A DNA stretch of 5,300 bases from Clostridium sp. (lineage in GTDB: Bacteria > Bacillota > Clostridia > Lachnospirales > Lachnospiraceae), in the NCBI GenBank assembly GCA_023664325.1, contig JAMPFS010000099.1, positions 1 to 5,300 on the forward strand, in the 5' to 3' direction. The notes under the pieces were generated by a model. That model had not been told where the DNA came from. It was given only the letters and a program-made list of their open reading frames with translations, and did not search any database. Shown here in pieces: positions 5,140 through 5,300 of the stretch (positions within the stretch are counted from its first letter, which is position 1; the number at the start of each line of letters is the position of its first letter). Both the position numbers and the translations under genes were made by a program.

Positions 5140-5300
5140 ATGGGGAAAATAATTAAGGATACAATTCATGCAAATGGAATAGATATTGGAATTTATACGC
5201 AGGACTTTGAAAACGAATTTATTTCATTGACAGATATAGCCCGATATAAAAGTGATGATCCGACAGCGGTTATACAAAATTGGATGAGAAATCGAGATGT
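5140..5300 (+). CDS. KilA-N domain protein, 5' part only (runs off the window)
   Basis: Fifty-three complete codons are visible before the right edge. The translation begins MGKIIKDTIHANGIDIGIYT and continues with FISLTDIARYK and PTAVIQNWMRNRD, which is the characteristic opening of a KilA-N domain, a DNA-binding fold found in phage, viral and bacterial chromosomal proteins. The specific role is unknown; many such genes are phage-derived or act as stand-alone regulators, so this could mark the edge of an accessory region. The ATG at 5140 is preceded by AGGGAGAGG (5129-5137); the core GGGAG is 5 nt from the start. No stop codon or frameshift appears in the visible part. The domain call is firm, the rest of the protein cannot be seen. 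Confidence 0.82.
   Translation, partial: MGKIIKDTIHANGIDIGIYTQDFENEFISLTDIARYKSDDPTAVIQNWMRNRD

Overview
The window looks like chromosomal DNA from a low-to-moderate GC Firmicute, most likely a Lachnospiraceae-type Clostridium. The grounds are purine-rich GGAGG/GGAGAGG ribosome-binding sites, sigma-A type promoters (TATAAT), U-tailed intrinsic terminators and the character of the proteins. No ribosomal RNA, tRNA, CRISPR array or transposase gene is visible. Four genes are present, all on the + strand: a nitroreductase (531-1145), a FIST-sensor diguanylate cyclase with a GGEEF motif (1360-3138), the AAA+ replication-recombination ATPase RarA/MgsA (3683-4999), and the first 53 complete codons of a KilA-N domain protein that runs off the right edge (5140-5300).

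Layout: 1-166 is probably the tail of an upstream transcription unit, closed by a terminator at 167-194. A promoter (198-226) follows at once, then a 211-bp palindromic element (243-453), then the nitroreductase. The FIST-GGDEF gene has its own promoter, whose -35 box overlaps a small perfect dyad, and it ends in a terminator at 3237-3266. The same order then repeats: promoter (3294-3322), a 289-bp palindromic element (3365-3653), then rarA. No convincing terminator separates rarA from the KilA-N gene.

The genes look like independent housekeeping or signalling units rather than one pathway. The most interesting content is non-coding. The two palindromic elements are homologous, share TAG...CTA ends and an identical 18-bp inner arm, and have conserved central segments. 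Their outer 18-bp helices differ in sequence through six paired compensatory changes. They also carry unrelated apical inserts (26 versus 106 nt) at the same structural position. Both lie between a promoter and a gene, so each would be transcribed as part of a long 5' leader. This is a modular, structured repeat family: either a MITE-like mobile element, a structured RNA, or both. I cannot match it to a named family from memory.
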